Below are positions 31,095 through 58,029 of a stretch of DNA of 64,000 nucleotides, piece by piece. The DNA lies in the NCBI RefSeq assembly GCF_963678975.1, contig NC_089275.1:11687682-11751681 (forward strand), given 5' to 3'. Position 1 is the first letter of the stretch; every line of letters starts with the position of its first letter. Made by a program: the position numbers and the translations under genes. Source of the DNA: Dysidea avara (Eukaryota; Porifera; Demospongiae; Dictyoceratida; Dysideidae). The notes beneath the pieces are model-generated. The model saw nothing but the letters and a program-made list of their open reading frames with translations, was not told the DNA's origin and ran no database searches.

Positions 31095-33958
31095 ATGGGA
31101 CAAGGTCAGGCCAAAACCTCCCCGAAAAGTGTGCCCAGAAAGGCTCCTAGCTCATCCGTTGATAAAGAAAATTCCGCACCTGAACCGATCTTTGGGTCCC
31201 CAATAGAAAAATCCGAAGAGTGTCCAGCTATTCCTGAAGAGAACGCCGAGGAAGCTCCAGAGAGGAGAATCTCCATTGGCGCCTTTCCAATAAAGACCCC
31301 ATCCCCTGAACCAGTTCCTCAGAGCCCTGAAAAGAAGAAAGAAGTGCCCTTTGTGTTCAGATGGAATTATGGCGGCAATGAGGTGTACTTAGCTGGAGAT
31401 TTTAATAATTGGGAGAAGAACATCCCTCTGTCCAAGAGCCATGGAGATTTCACAGGTATGCATGTTTCCTTATGCTATGTGAATCCTACCTAATGTGTGT
31501 ACTGTGTAATATTACTAATGTTACTATTGTATGACATACAGTGAATCTTGTATACAACATCCCCATGGTCTGCTGTGTATGGTGGTTCATTTGTATTATT
31601 ATTATTAACACTTTACAGTGTTGTTGGTATTTTTTCCATGGTTTTACCTCTGAAAAAAACCTTGACCTCTACAAATGCTGAAACTGTTTGTGATGTAGAA
31701 AGGTTGCATGTGATATTGTTGTACACCTTTTATTGTTTGTTGTTTGCAAGGTGTGAACTTTTTGTCCTTTGATTCAGACTTGTAGATAGTTGTTTACACA
31801 GGTAGAAGGTCAAAGTACAAGTTTAAAAGTTCAGAATGGATTCCAATGTTTTGATTGGCTGCACCTAATCATTATGTATGTACATGGTCACCAAAGTGTA
31901 CCAAAATATTTATGAACCCATGCTTCATCGCTACTGGTTATCTGACCCCATAGCAGTTTATGGGTGGATTCATTAGTCATTTTGTGTTGGGTTTTTGTTT
32001 GTTTGTTTCTGTGTTCTGTCTTGGTGTAATATTGCAATTCAAAACAACCAATGATGTGGTGTTTCATGTTTTCTTGTCCTATAACCCCTTATATTGTACT
32101 TTGCATGGGAGGATCAAAGCGATGCCGCGTATCGTATTCTCCATACAGTACTAATCAACTGCATAACTGTACTGTACGTGTCATACAGTACAGTTATGCA
32201 GCTAATTGGGAAAATACAGTACAGTTATGCACTTAATTGGGCAAATACAGTACAGTTATGTAGAGAATTTATTTTAGGAATGTTACGTAAACAACACACT
32301 GTAATCGCTAAAACCTGCCAAACTAATCCTACGAGTTTGTTCTACAGCTAGGAATAGATTGTATACACACTTACTGATCGTCTGATCGCGAAGCTTTTAA
32401 ACATGACTCCACTAAGACGGTACGATTGATCATGTGCGGGACATTGTAAATCGCTAAAACAGCCAAACTAATCCTATTAGTTCGTTCTACGACTAGAAAT
32501 AGATTATGTGAACACTTACTGATATCCTTATCACCGAAAATCGCAGCGGTTTGAATACTAGAGAAAATCGCTCCGAGCCAGATGCAACCAGGAAGTACAA
32601 TATAACACTTAAAGCACCGCCTTGCTTGTGTACGAAAAATACAGTATTCAGGGTGTGTCTCGAGGCAAATACAGCACTCGGCTTTGCCTCGTGCTGTATT
32701 AGCCTCTCGACACACACCCTCATACTGTATTTTCCGTACACACGCGTGGCAGTGCTTTAACTCTAACATACAGGAGATAGCATAACTAATAATATATATG
32801 TTGTATTGCCTGGTACTGATGTTATTACTTTGAGTATATGTAACCAGATTTTACAAACCGATCCAAATCGCACATCAGACTAACACCACCAGTGGATTGT
32901 TCTACTAGTTTTGACCCTCAGTACTACTAGGCTGGTTTTAACAAACATCTTTTCTTGGTGATGTGGAGAGCTTTAATGAGGCAAGAATATCAGTGTGGAT
33001 GGCTTGATTTTGTTGGCCAAACATTTTTCTGTTGATTTTGCTGCATATCAGCAATTTTGAAGCCTGTAATCTCGTGTCTGGACTTCAATCATGGTCCGCC
33101 TACATTTTGAAGTCTCTCTCCCCACACCTTCCTCCCCTTTGTGAGCACTCGTGATACTACTTTGCTTGTCCAACTACTCAAATTTCGTATCTTATTTGGT
33201 GGGAAACCCTACAAGTAGCTACAAGTACTTGAAGTGGTCTGAAAGGTAATAGATTGATGCATCTCTTGTGTAAATTTCATACGCGTGCTTGCTATCCTTG
33301 GCAAGTTACATGTATGCGACTTGAATTCTTTAAAACCGTCTATTTCGAAACTTCTAATGTGTGATTTGGATCGTTTTTCCAATATCTTGTTACATACATT
33401 ACCTGCAACCTCCTCTGGGACTTGTTTGCCCACAGTTTTGCTTGTATATACATATTTATATATTATGTAGAATTATATTTTGTATTTCATCTAAATACAG
33501 GGATTGTAGAGCTACCTGAAGGAGAATATCAATACAAATTTATAGTGGATGGAGATTGGGTCCATGACCCTCAAGAAGTATCAGTCGACAACACTCTTGG
33601 TAGCAGAAACAATGTTCTGACAGTAACACCGAAGGACTTTGAAGCTTATGAAGGACATGACCTGTTTGAAAAAGCACCAGGATTATCATCCAGTCCACCA
33701 GGAGAGTACACCCAAGATATTCCCTCCTACAAGGGTGCCACAGTTGGATTACCACCCCATTTACCCAATGTTTTACAGAACACTATTTTAAATCAAGAAG
33801 TTCCTTTGACAAGCGATCCCATTGTATTACCGGAGCCTAACCCTGTTGTGTTAAATCACCTTTATGCTTTGTCCGTCAAAGACCACGTCTTAGTGTTAGC
33901 TGGGACTCACAGATACAAAGAGAAATATGTGACCACATTAATGTACAAGCCAGTCTAG
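31095..33958 (+). CDS. PRKAB1: AMP-activated protein kinase beta subunit
   Basis: Regulatory and scaffold subunit of the AMPK energy-sensing kinase. Two exons, 31095-31455 and 33501-33958 (GT-AG, phase 1), give 272 aa, the length of vertebrate beta subunits. The start has a full Kozak context (GCCACCATGGG), and Gly2 (MGQGQ) suits N-myristoylation. The CBM48 glycogen-binding domain spans about 85-165 (VFRWNYGGNEVYLAGDFNNW, then EYQYKFIVDGDWVHDP). Ser115 in LSKSHGDF matches the conserved autophosphorylated serine next to the activator site. The C-terminal alpha/gamma-binding domain runs from about 185 to 272 (LPEPNPVVLNHLYALS, THRYKEKYVTTLMYKPV). The N-terminal 80 aa are Ser/Pro/Glu-rich and not conserved. 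The symbol stands for the beta family; beta1 and beta2 are a vertebrate split. Confidence 0.97.
32161..32262. repeat. Short tandem repeat, ~31-bp unit, 3 copies
   Basis: The unit ATACAGTACAGTTATGCA..TAATTGGG is repeated three times from 32184, preceded by its inverted start (GCATAACTGTACTGTA, 32161). It lies in the AMPK beta intron. Confidence 0.8.
32295..32520. repeat. Two diverged direct repeats of ~85 bp
   Basis: Blocks ATCGCTAAAAC, CCAAACTAATCCTA, TTCGTTCTACR and AATAGATT..TG..CACTTACTGAT occur at about 32299-32375 and again at about 32451-32523. It lies in the AMPK beta intron, directly before a hairpin element. Confidence 0.7.
32609..32760. mobile_element. 152-bp hairpin element
   Basis: Almost the whole unit is one inverted repeat: the left arm TTAAAGCACCGCC...GTGTACG.AAAATACAG pairs with CTGTATTTTCCGTACAC...GGCAGTGCTTTAA, and the centre GCACTCGGC/GCCTCGTGC pairs too. 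No ORF. A foldback MITE in the AMPK beta intron. Confidence 0.85.
32837..33396. mobile_element. Non-autonomous TA-target element, copy 1 (556 bp)
   Basis: 32839-33394, flanked by TA on each side, with imperfect inverted ends (TGTAACCAGAT... ACCGATCCAAATCGCACAT against the complement of ATGTGTGATTTGGATCG...ATCTTGTTACA). A second copy is at 59504-60093. TA target and TIRs suggest a Tc1/mariner-type MITE. It lies in the AMPK beta intron, about 100 bp before exon 2. Confidence 0.82.
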
Positions 33959-34596
33959 TGCCTCTTCTCCTGATCTTCCTTCGTCTAGTAATATTACAAA
34001 TCCTGATACATTTCACATAATTAAATGCTGTCCATTTTGTGTGTAATTTTTGTTGTCTGTCATTTTTCATGTCTGACAAGTATTAAATTTGAATTGTGTT
34101 TATGGTGTAATGAGGGACAGTTGACAATTAGGGTCACCAGCTACGTGGGGCTGAAAGATTTGTTCATACAGTACTTTGTAACAAATGTGACTGGCTGTTA
34201 CAGTAAATTACTAGGCTTTCTACTGGTGGAGTATGACCAGTGAGTGACTTCTCTAATAAGGCTAGTTTGAATTTCACTTGCGGAAATTCCAAAGCTATTG
34301 ATTTTAAGGAGGCTTATTAGATTCCACTTTTGCATCACTTTGTTGGTCATGAAATCTCAAGACCATCGCTTGGGTGGTCATGTGGAATCCTCTTGAGAAC
34401 ATTGAAGCATAAATGTTATCTTGTTTACAAGGTTGTCTCATTAATTCTCTAAAATCTCATTGTTTGATCATGCCAGCCGACATGCCACAGGGAAGTGTGT
34501 ACATGTATATTTCTGATCTATATTATAAAATTAATCATGTAAGTGTACCAATGGTGGTGTACAATGACAGAATCAAGTGTAGTGAATTGTGTGTCA

Positions 34597-44046
<9,450 letters not shown>

Positions 44047-45034
44047 AATACTTTGCACCGGAGATGACAGCGACCGTCGTGGAAAAGACTACACAAAATG
44101 GGCCAATAAACACATTGAAAGACGCAACCTTCACCACAAAATTACGCGCAACACATAATGCTATTACACACACTGTGTCTAACCAGTGGAGAAGTGAAAG
44201 AATGCTGCATGTTCATGATGAAGCGGTTTTGATTGCTTGAGAATTGATTACAAAGGCGCTAATATAATATCATGTTGGAGGCGCTGCTATAATATCATGT
44301 TGGAGGCGCTAATGTAATTTCATGTTGGATCATTAGCGCCCCCATCAAGTTGGTGGCAAAAGGTAGTACACGACTATATCAAACACGTAACGTATGCCAC
44401 GTTGAAATAGCCATCGTACTGGCATGTTTTGAATCCATGTTAATCACAAACATGATGTGTTCTCGTCAAAATATGTTACGTGGCAAAAATTGCGTGGCAT
44501 TCTAATTATTAGCGCAATTAGCTCACACGACTGCTATTCTGAGGTGGCACTTTGAGCTAAATATAGTAACCACCGTAAAAGAAATGGTGGACAGTTTTTG
44601 AGTGAACGTTAGTATAGAAGATAGCGTTATTTAACTTAACCAAGTAGCTTTAATTAATTTTCACTGCTAGAATCTAAACATTTATCAGAAAATCGCACGC
44701 TTCGGCTGTCGGGTAAGTGAGATTACAGCAGAAGGTAACATTTGAAATTTGTGTCACCGTCTATTTGAATTTTAACCTGTTTCACACACTGTATGTGTTT
44801 GTTCTAAGTTCCACATACACTCACATATGTCCCAAGTTATTCTACACCTTTTTAAGTAAGGGCGCTTTAGTCCAAGGTTACTTTTTGTTTGTAATTCAAT
44901 CCTGAATGTAAAGAGAGACCTGTAGGCGGCTACTTTATACATTGTTTTATTCGTAAGCTCTTCTAATACAGTAGATAGATGTATTAACCTTTTGTAATAT
45001 TCGCATTCTTTGTTCGTACAGAGAAGACGACAAA
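44047..45034. promoter_or_regulatory. Divergent promoter interval between CNOT9 and ARF6
   Basis: The start codons at 44046 (-) and 45035 (+) are head-to-head, 988 bp apart. Within it, 44255-44330 holds three copies of a ~26-bp unit (GGCGCTAATATAATATCATG and variants) followed by the inverted GGATCATTAGCGCC, which is CpG-bearing and palindromic. A possible 5' UTR donor/acceptor pair for ARF6 lies at about 44711 (GGGTAAGT) and 45020 (TACAG). Confidence 0.5.
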
Positions 45035-52306
<7,272 letters not shown>

Positions 52307-52664
52307 ATAATAAACTTTGTCTTGTTTTAATATATTTGACATGTTGTGAGTTGTTGTTTATATGATAGAAATTTAACACGCACACTTTTCATCATTTTAT
52401 TATTAAGAGAAAGACTTATTACTAATTTAGTGTTTTATTTCCATACTAGTGGACACAGCTCTATATGTTACACTCACACACACTACACTTTATAACAAGT
52501 TGCCATGTTACTTTATGGATAGACACCACATAGTGTATTGTTAGTATTGCATGAAAATATAAGGAGTATACTTTACGAAAGGGGTCGGGAAAAAGCGGAG
52601 GGGAGTGCTGAGCTATGCAGTATATATATATATATATATAGCATATTTTAATTGGGAAGACGAA

Positions 52665-53228
52665 ACCACTCATTAGTCTCGCGTGGCCAGACCCTTTCCG
52701 CGCAGCCGCTTATCGATTGGAAATTATAAGCGCCGCGCTACAAGGGTCTGGAATAGTTCACGTATTTAAAAAAATCTACAATCCCCAGTGGTTCGGGAGT
52801 GTAAATTGGCTCACGCGATCACTTAATCGCCAAAGTGATCTCATTACTGAAGAATGGGCTGAAGAAGGCCTCTGGAGATGACGGGTATCGACCCGTGTAG
52901 GTTTTTCCTTCTACCTACTACTGAATCTTCAACAAGTACGGCTGAATAAAGACAAACAAGCTCAGTTCATCTCGAGTTACAAGAAAAGTAGGCGAAAGGT
53001 TTTAAGCGGATTTGCCGATCAAAACAGACTAAAGATTTAAGGGAACACACGTTGCATTTTGTACCTTTGTATCTTAGGTGTTACCCAATCAATCAATTGT
53101 CACCAATAACGTGTCGAAAAATTTCATGTTCATGAACTATTCCAGACCCTTGTAGCGCGGCGCTTATAATTTCCAATCGATAAGCGGCTGCGCGGAAAGG
53201 GTCTGGCCACGCGAGACTAACCACTCAT
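52665..53228. mobile_element. Mutator-like MITE, 87-bp TIRs, 9-bp target duplication
   Basis: The element spans 52674-53219 (546 bp). The inverted repeats 52674-52760 and 53133-53219 are identical as read and start TAGTCTCGCGTGGCCAGACC. The flanking 9 bases ACCACTCAT are duplicated (52665-52673, 53220-53228). Long TIRs with a 9-bp duplication are characteristic of Mutator/MULE elements. The interior (about 370 bp) has no transposase. The TIR is markedly GC-richer than its surroundings. The perfect TIRs suggest recent activity. Confidence 0.93.
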
Positions 53229-53897
53229 AAGGAACGGTGCTAAATTTCGTAAGTGGTGAATGATGTCGCCATGTGTATTAGTGATCAGGCTGAGACAAAT
53301 CACACACGAAGCGATGAGTTAGTAAAGCTACTTTCTCTGATCCGGGGGTAGGTAACGACCCCAAATTTCGTAGATCATCTCTGAGAAAGATGAAATATTG
53401 CCTGAAATTTATGCAGTTTTAAATGAAATTTGCGAGGGGTCATTCACTTCCAAAAATGTCAACGATGACTATGGAAATTTGCGGGGGGGTAGCCAGCGCC
53501 CACGCAAAAACCCAACATGAGGGTCCCAATATTTAAGTATTCCAAAAATATTTCTGTATTTAAAATATATCTGTAAATACAATGTAATTCTAATTTCGAT
53601 TTTTATTGTGATCATTATTATATGCAAGACCTCAAAATAGAGGGAAGGCAGGGGTTTCAATAACATTGCATTTTATGTGTAATTCTGAAACAACTTAATG
53701 TCATGCACAATTTTGCTCTCTAAGCAGCCCTTTTGGTTTGGTCACACTCCGAGGAGTTGTGGCCTCTGCTGCTATTCAGTTAATCAATACATACTTCATT
53801 TGTGTCAGAATGGAATGCACACTACAAACACAAGATGCACACACGCAGAATCTATTGATATATGTACACTGTAATTGTATTGTTTTTGTATTCAGAC

Positions 53898-54878
53898 ATG
53901 TCCACTTTGTCAGCAAGTGAAAAAGTTCTACGACAGAAAATACTTGACCTGTTCAAAGAAAAGTGTAGAGGTGATGCTGTGTTATCACTGAAGGACATCA
54001 TGCGTGAGACAAAAGCAGAAAAGAGAGCAATTAACAGAGTACTACACTATTCACCACATCACTTCACAAAAGTACAGGACTCCCCACCTCATTGGAAATG
54101 TACAGTTGACCTTGGTTCATCAAAAACAATACAAGCTACTGGCCCAGCTGTTTTCAATGTCACCACTTCTATGCTCAAAGTTAAAACAGAATGTGGCAAC
54201 GACGTAGTGGCAGTTGGGTCACCTTCAAAGAAGGAACAATTAAAACCTTAAGTTCTTGTTGCTCTAAATTACAGTCCTAAGCCCATGAAAGCTATAGAAG
54301 TTGCCAAGAAGATTGGCTACCAAACTGCCAGTGATGTTAACCCAACACTGTACTCTCTAAAAAATAAGGGAAAAGTTATCAAAGGTCAGGATGGTTGGTC
54401 TATAGAAGGAGCTGTGATGATACCAGGTATCTCTTTTATGAATCTGGATGGAAAAGATTTGTATACTCACGAAGAAATAGCCAATACCAATGGAGCCAAT
54501 ACCAATGGAAGGAAAGAACATCGACTGCGACAAATGCTACGAGAAGATCTCACACCACCTAAAAAATCTGGAAATGCTACTAGCAGAGATACCACAGACG
54601 GGAAACAAGCTTCACGAGAGCTGAACCCTGAAACACTTAGCCTATTATCATCAATGTTTGACGACACTAGACAATGCAGTCAAGCACTAAAAATAGTTAA
54701 ACTACTAAGAGAGTCAGTTAACAAAACAGTGGATGATGTGGATATCCTTATTAAACTTCATTATTCCACAAGACAGGAGTATCGCCACATCCTTGACATG
54801 CTAGAATTGAATTGTCTTGTAAAGAAAATTGAAGGTGAAATAACAAAGCGGAAGTGGATTGCAGACCCACGTATGTAA
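53898..54878 (+). CDS. Tandem Z-alpha-like winged-helix protein (possible Z-DNA/Z-RNA binder)
   Basis: Starts after an acceptor-like TTCAG at 53895. Part 1 (53898-54251, 117 aa) contains a Z-alpha-like winged helix at residues about 8-70. KILDLFKEK, KRAINRVLH and SPPHWKCTV align with the recognition helix and beta-wing of ADAR1/ZBP1 Z-alpha domains; Asn46, Pro63-Pro64 and Trp66 match the nucleic-acid-contacting residues, while the usual Tyr is His50. Part 2 (from about 54275) has a second copy: AIEVAKKIGYQTASDVN, then PTLYSLKNKGKVIKG and a Trp but no PP pair. A third winged-helix-like region runs about 54660-54870 (ALKIVKLLRES...KRKWIADP). An in-frame TAA at 54249 separates the parts. A short intron ending at CAG 54272-54274 could remove it, otherwise it is nonsense. 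A strong donor (GTATGT) near 54870 suggests further exons. Confidence 0.72.
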
Positions 54879-55154
54879 TTTTTGTACTATATTTATACGG
54901 TATGTGTTATCACCTGTTTACCACCTCAAACTATACAAGTGTGTAAAATAGTTTATCAAGGAAGTTGGCTAGGAGGCAGTCAGCCTTCAAGTTACTGCAA
55001 CAAGGCTGGGACAACATTTCAGACAAAATATAAGTTTTATTTTTTAGCAAATTACTGGAACACATTATCATGAACCATCTCAGCCATTACAACATTTTGT
55101 CGGTCTTTGGCGGGCATACGCCTGGTTTAAAAGTATACAAACTAGTATTTAAAA

Positions 55155-55594
55155 TTGGAAAATAGAGATGATCACTAAAAAAAGTAAAGAAACAGTCAAC
55201 ATGTTAAACACACTCACAGCTCTCTATTTGGACTCAATGGATATTGTAGAAATAAATTAGTTTCCATAAATCAGGAGCAGATATAAGTACTGAGAATGCT
55301 TCTTTATTGATGTACGCAATTAATTTTTCATAATAAATTATTTGTGTGGTCCCATACAAATAATTATTATGAAATCTTGATTTTAGACATAGTAAATTAG
55401 CAAACAGCTACCAATGTGGGGTTGTGTAGTCGTACATGCTCTTCAAGCTCTTCTACATACTTATCCAATGATATACATATGTATCACCAGTAACAACCAT
55501 ATCCATTAAATCCAAATAGAGATCTGTATATGTTTAACATGCTGGCTTGTTTGACTATTGTTTCTTTTGTTTTTTTGGTAATCTCTATTTTCCA
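55155..55594. mobile_element. Inverted-repeat element downstream of the Z-alpha gene
   Basis: Arms of about 95 bp: GGAAAATAGAGATGATCACT... TGTTAAACACACTCACAGCT...CTATTTGGA at the left pair with the right-hand CATGCTGGCTTG...TCTCTATTTTCC. An inner AT-rich palindrome lies near 55325-55375 (TAATTTTTCATAATAAATTA/TAATTATTATGAAA). No ORF. Confidence 0.75.
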
Positions 55595-56299
55595 TGTTTT
55601 CTTTTTTATTATTAAGTGATATTTATATCATTATAGGGTAATTATTTTATTTCTGTAATTGTGTGTTTGATCGTATTCTCTTCAAATAGAAGTTGTACAG
55701 TAATGAAAAATAATGGTAATCCGTACATTATTTGACTTAACTGTTTTATTAATTAGAGGTGCGCCAATTTGACTTTTAGCCGATATTCCAATAACTGATG
55801 TAAAATATTATTATCAAGCCAATAAAAAATCCAATCCAACATGGTAGCATAGACCTTTTTTCTCTAACAATTTGCACTCTTAAATTCTGATTCAGTTATA
55901 AAGTGACGTTTTGGGACTTTAATCAAAAGCTGACATTACAAAAACAAGCATTACTATAGCATGAGTACCAATAAATAGATATATCTACCGATTTGATACC
56001 TGAAGAACAGTCACAACCAGTGGTGGTGGAAAACATATGGCACACTAGGACATGGAATTTTGCAGCTATCTTTATTCAGAATGTGTCTAATACCAATCAT
56101 TACCATACAGGTAAGTAATACTGGCTGAGCAGATGTGTCCTTATATTGATCCTTACTGGGATTATCTTGTAGAACGATGGCTACCCTCAAAATGCACAAT
56201 TCAAGCCAGTACCAACACCAGTGCAACCGCAGTCCTCAGAACCTGTGTCATTTGTGACTGGTCAGTGTATGTCTACTTTCCCAAGTCGACCTCTGCTAA

Positions 56300-56660
56300 C
56301 CGATTCAACTTGGAGTAGTAATTGCCATAGACATCACCTGAGGCTGGGCTATTATCTGTCAATGGTTAGCTGCTGTAGTTACAACAGGGATTTGGAGAGG
56401 TCGACTTGGAGTAGTAGCTGCCATAGACATACTTGAGGCTGGGCTACTATCTGTTGATGGTTAACTGCTAAGACCTGTTGTAACTACAGCAGCTAACCAT
56501 TGACAGATAATATCCCAGCCTCAAGTGATGTCTATGGCAATTACTACTCCAAGTTGACCTCTTCCAATCTCTGTTGTAACTACAGTAGCTAACCATCAAC
56601 AGATAGTATCCCAGCCTCGAGTGACGACTATGGCAGCTACTACTCCAAGTCAACTTGACC
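56300..56660. repeat. Compound inverted/tandem repeat, four ~75-bp units (A B A' B')
   Basis: Units A (56309-56388) and B (56401-56470) are diverged direct copies (CTTGGAGTAGTARYTGCCAT, GAGGCTGGGCTA). The segments at 56476-56551 and 56575-56656 are their inverted copies. A transcript across it could fold into a double strand of more than 150 bp. It is unrelated to the neighbouring element at 55155. Confidence 0.85.
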
Positions 56661-56734
56661 TGCTTAAGTGGTGTAACTGTTGTTTAATGAGTGTCAATCA
56701 CATTGTAGAGAATAGCTAGTCACACTCATAGTGG

Positions 56735-57635
56735 TGGTGATCCCAGTGAGTTGAAAGTAGAGCGATATGTGGAAGCTCTGCAACACCCAGCATCAGGCCT
56801 TATGTGTCCAGCTCTAAGAGGTGCACGTAAACAGTCAGTTGTGGATGCAGAACGTTTGTTTAGTCCTGACTTAGAGAAATTCATGATTGGCAAAGGGTAC
56901 CAATTCGAGGCTACTTATATACGAACCATATTGAATTGGAGACAAGAAGGTGATAAGCGAGGTCTTAAAGAATGAGAGAAATCAAAGTATAACTATGCCT
57001 TGTACAACATGATCCTTGATGAGCTCATGCCAAGAGAAGTATGATTTTGGTTTATTGGGGATCAACAGGTAAACACAATATACGTGGTAATACCTTACCA
57101 CTCTATGTTTCCTATTACAGAAGCTTGAGCAACATCTTAGGATTTTTAAAAGAAACACTAGTTGCATTAACTACTGACATAGAAGGCCGAGAGGGGCATA
57201 GAAGGGAAGTCATGAATGGCAATCAAAAGCCAGAACACCCGAGAGCATTCACCACAGATGATGTGGAGTGTTTTTTCAGCTTGATGAGGGACAATATTGG
57301 ACAGAATTTTACCACTAAGCAAGTTAAATTTAATGCCCGCAAAATATATGTGAAGAGTTTTGATCCAGATCTTCCCTTTTATTACCACACTTCTGCCCAC
57401 ACTTGATACCATGAGGGACCCTTGCCACAGTTTGACTTACCGTCTTTGAAGCCACCAGCTAAGAAGAAAGCTCCTAGAAAAGAACAGCCTTTGGCTTTTG
57501 CACCCCGACATGCCACCATGCCTGTGAGAGGAAATTTATCTGTGATACCCAAATTTCACAACCTGCCCTTGATCTACCTCCATGCACCAACCAGTGGATC
57601 TGTCCATTTACTGGATCATTCATATGTTTGAACAT
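56735..57635 (+). pseudogene. Decayed repetitive (transposon-like) gene of unknown family
   Basis: Coding pieces in order: ELKVERYVEALQHPASGLMC...TYIRTILNWRQEGDKRGLKE (to 56975), a frame-disturbed part, then RAFTTDDVECFFSLMRDNIG...FDPDLPFYYHTSAH (to about 57405), TGA at 57404-57406, then the same frame continues YHEGPLPQFDLPSLK to 57631. The TDDVE.FF...RD and DPDLPFYY motifs recall repetitive ORFs common in invertebrate genomes, but I cannot name the family. Several stops and frameshifts make it non-functional. Confidence 0.6.
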
Positions 57636-57762
57636 TAAATGTTAAATCATTTTACAATTGTATTCAGTAAATAATATGAAAGTTGAAATATTACTGCTAT
57701 GCATACATGTATTTGGTCTATCTAGTGCACCTTGATAATAGTGACATCTCTGATAGTCATCG

Positions 57763-58023
57763 TCAAAGGATACATTCGGCAGAGAGATGCATCATTCCTA
57801 ACGAACAAGTCCAGGTTTTCTCCTTGCCATCTCTTCTGCTGTAGGCTCTGATCTTCATTCTTCTAAGCTCCACCGCCAAAACGTCAAAGCTTGGAATTAC
57901 GTACATAAAGGGATCTCCCACAGAAGTGATCCAAACTATGTCATCTTCTTCACTGTAACTAAGGCTATCTGCTATCGGACGAAGCACATAGTGAACTTGA
58001 AATCCCGACTCGCTGTCCACCAT
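57763..58023 (-). CDS. Orphan 86-aa ORF
   Basis: MVDSESGFQVHYVLRPIADS... ending HLSAECIL. Amino-acid use is balanced, it has an acidic patch (SYSEEDDIVWI) and a basic C-terminal half (ELRRMKIRAYSRRDGKEK), and it has no signal peptide or membrane segment. It lies convergent to and 130 bp beyond the decayed gene ending 57631, with which it could form one transposon. No family recognised. Coding status is plausible from length and composition only. Confidence 0.4.
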   Translation of the reverse strand: MVDSESGFQVHYVLRPIADSLSYSEEDDIVWITSVGDPFMYVIPSFDVLAVELRRMKIRAYSRRDGKEKTWTCSLGMMHLSAECIL

Positions 58024-58029
58024 GTTTGT

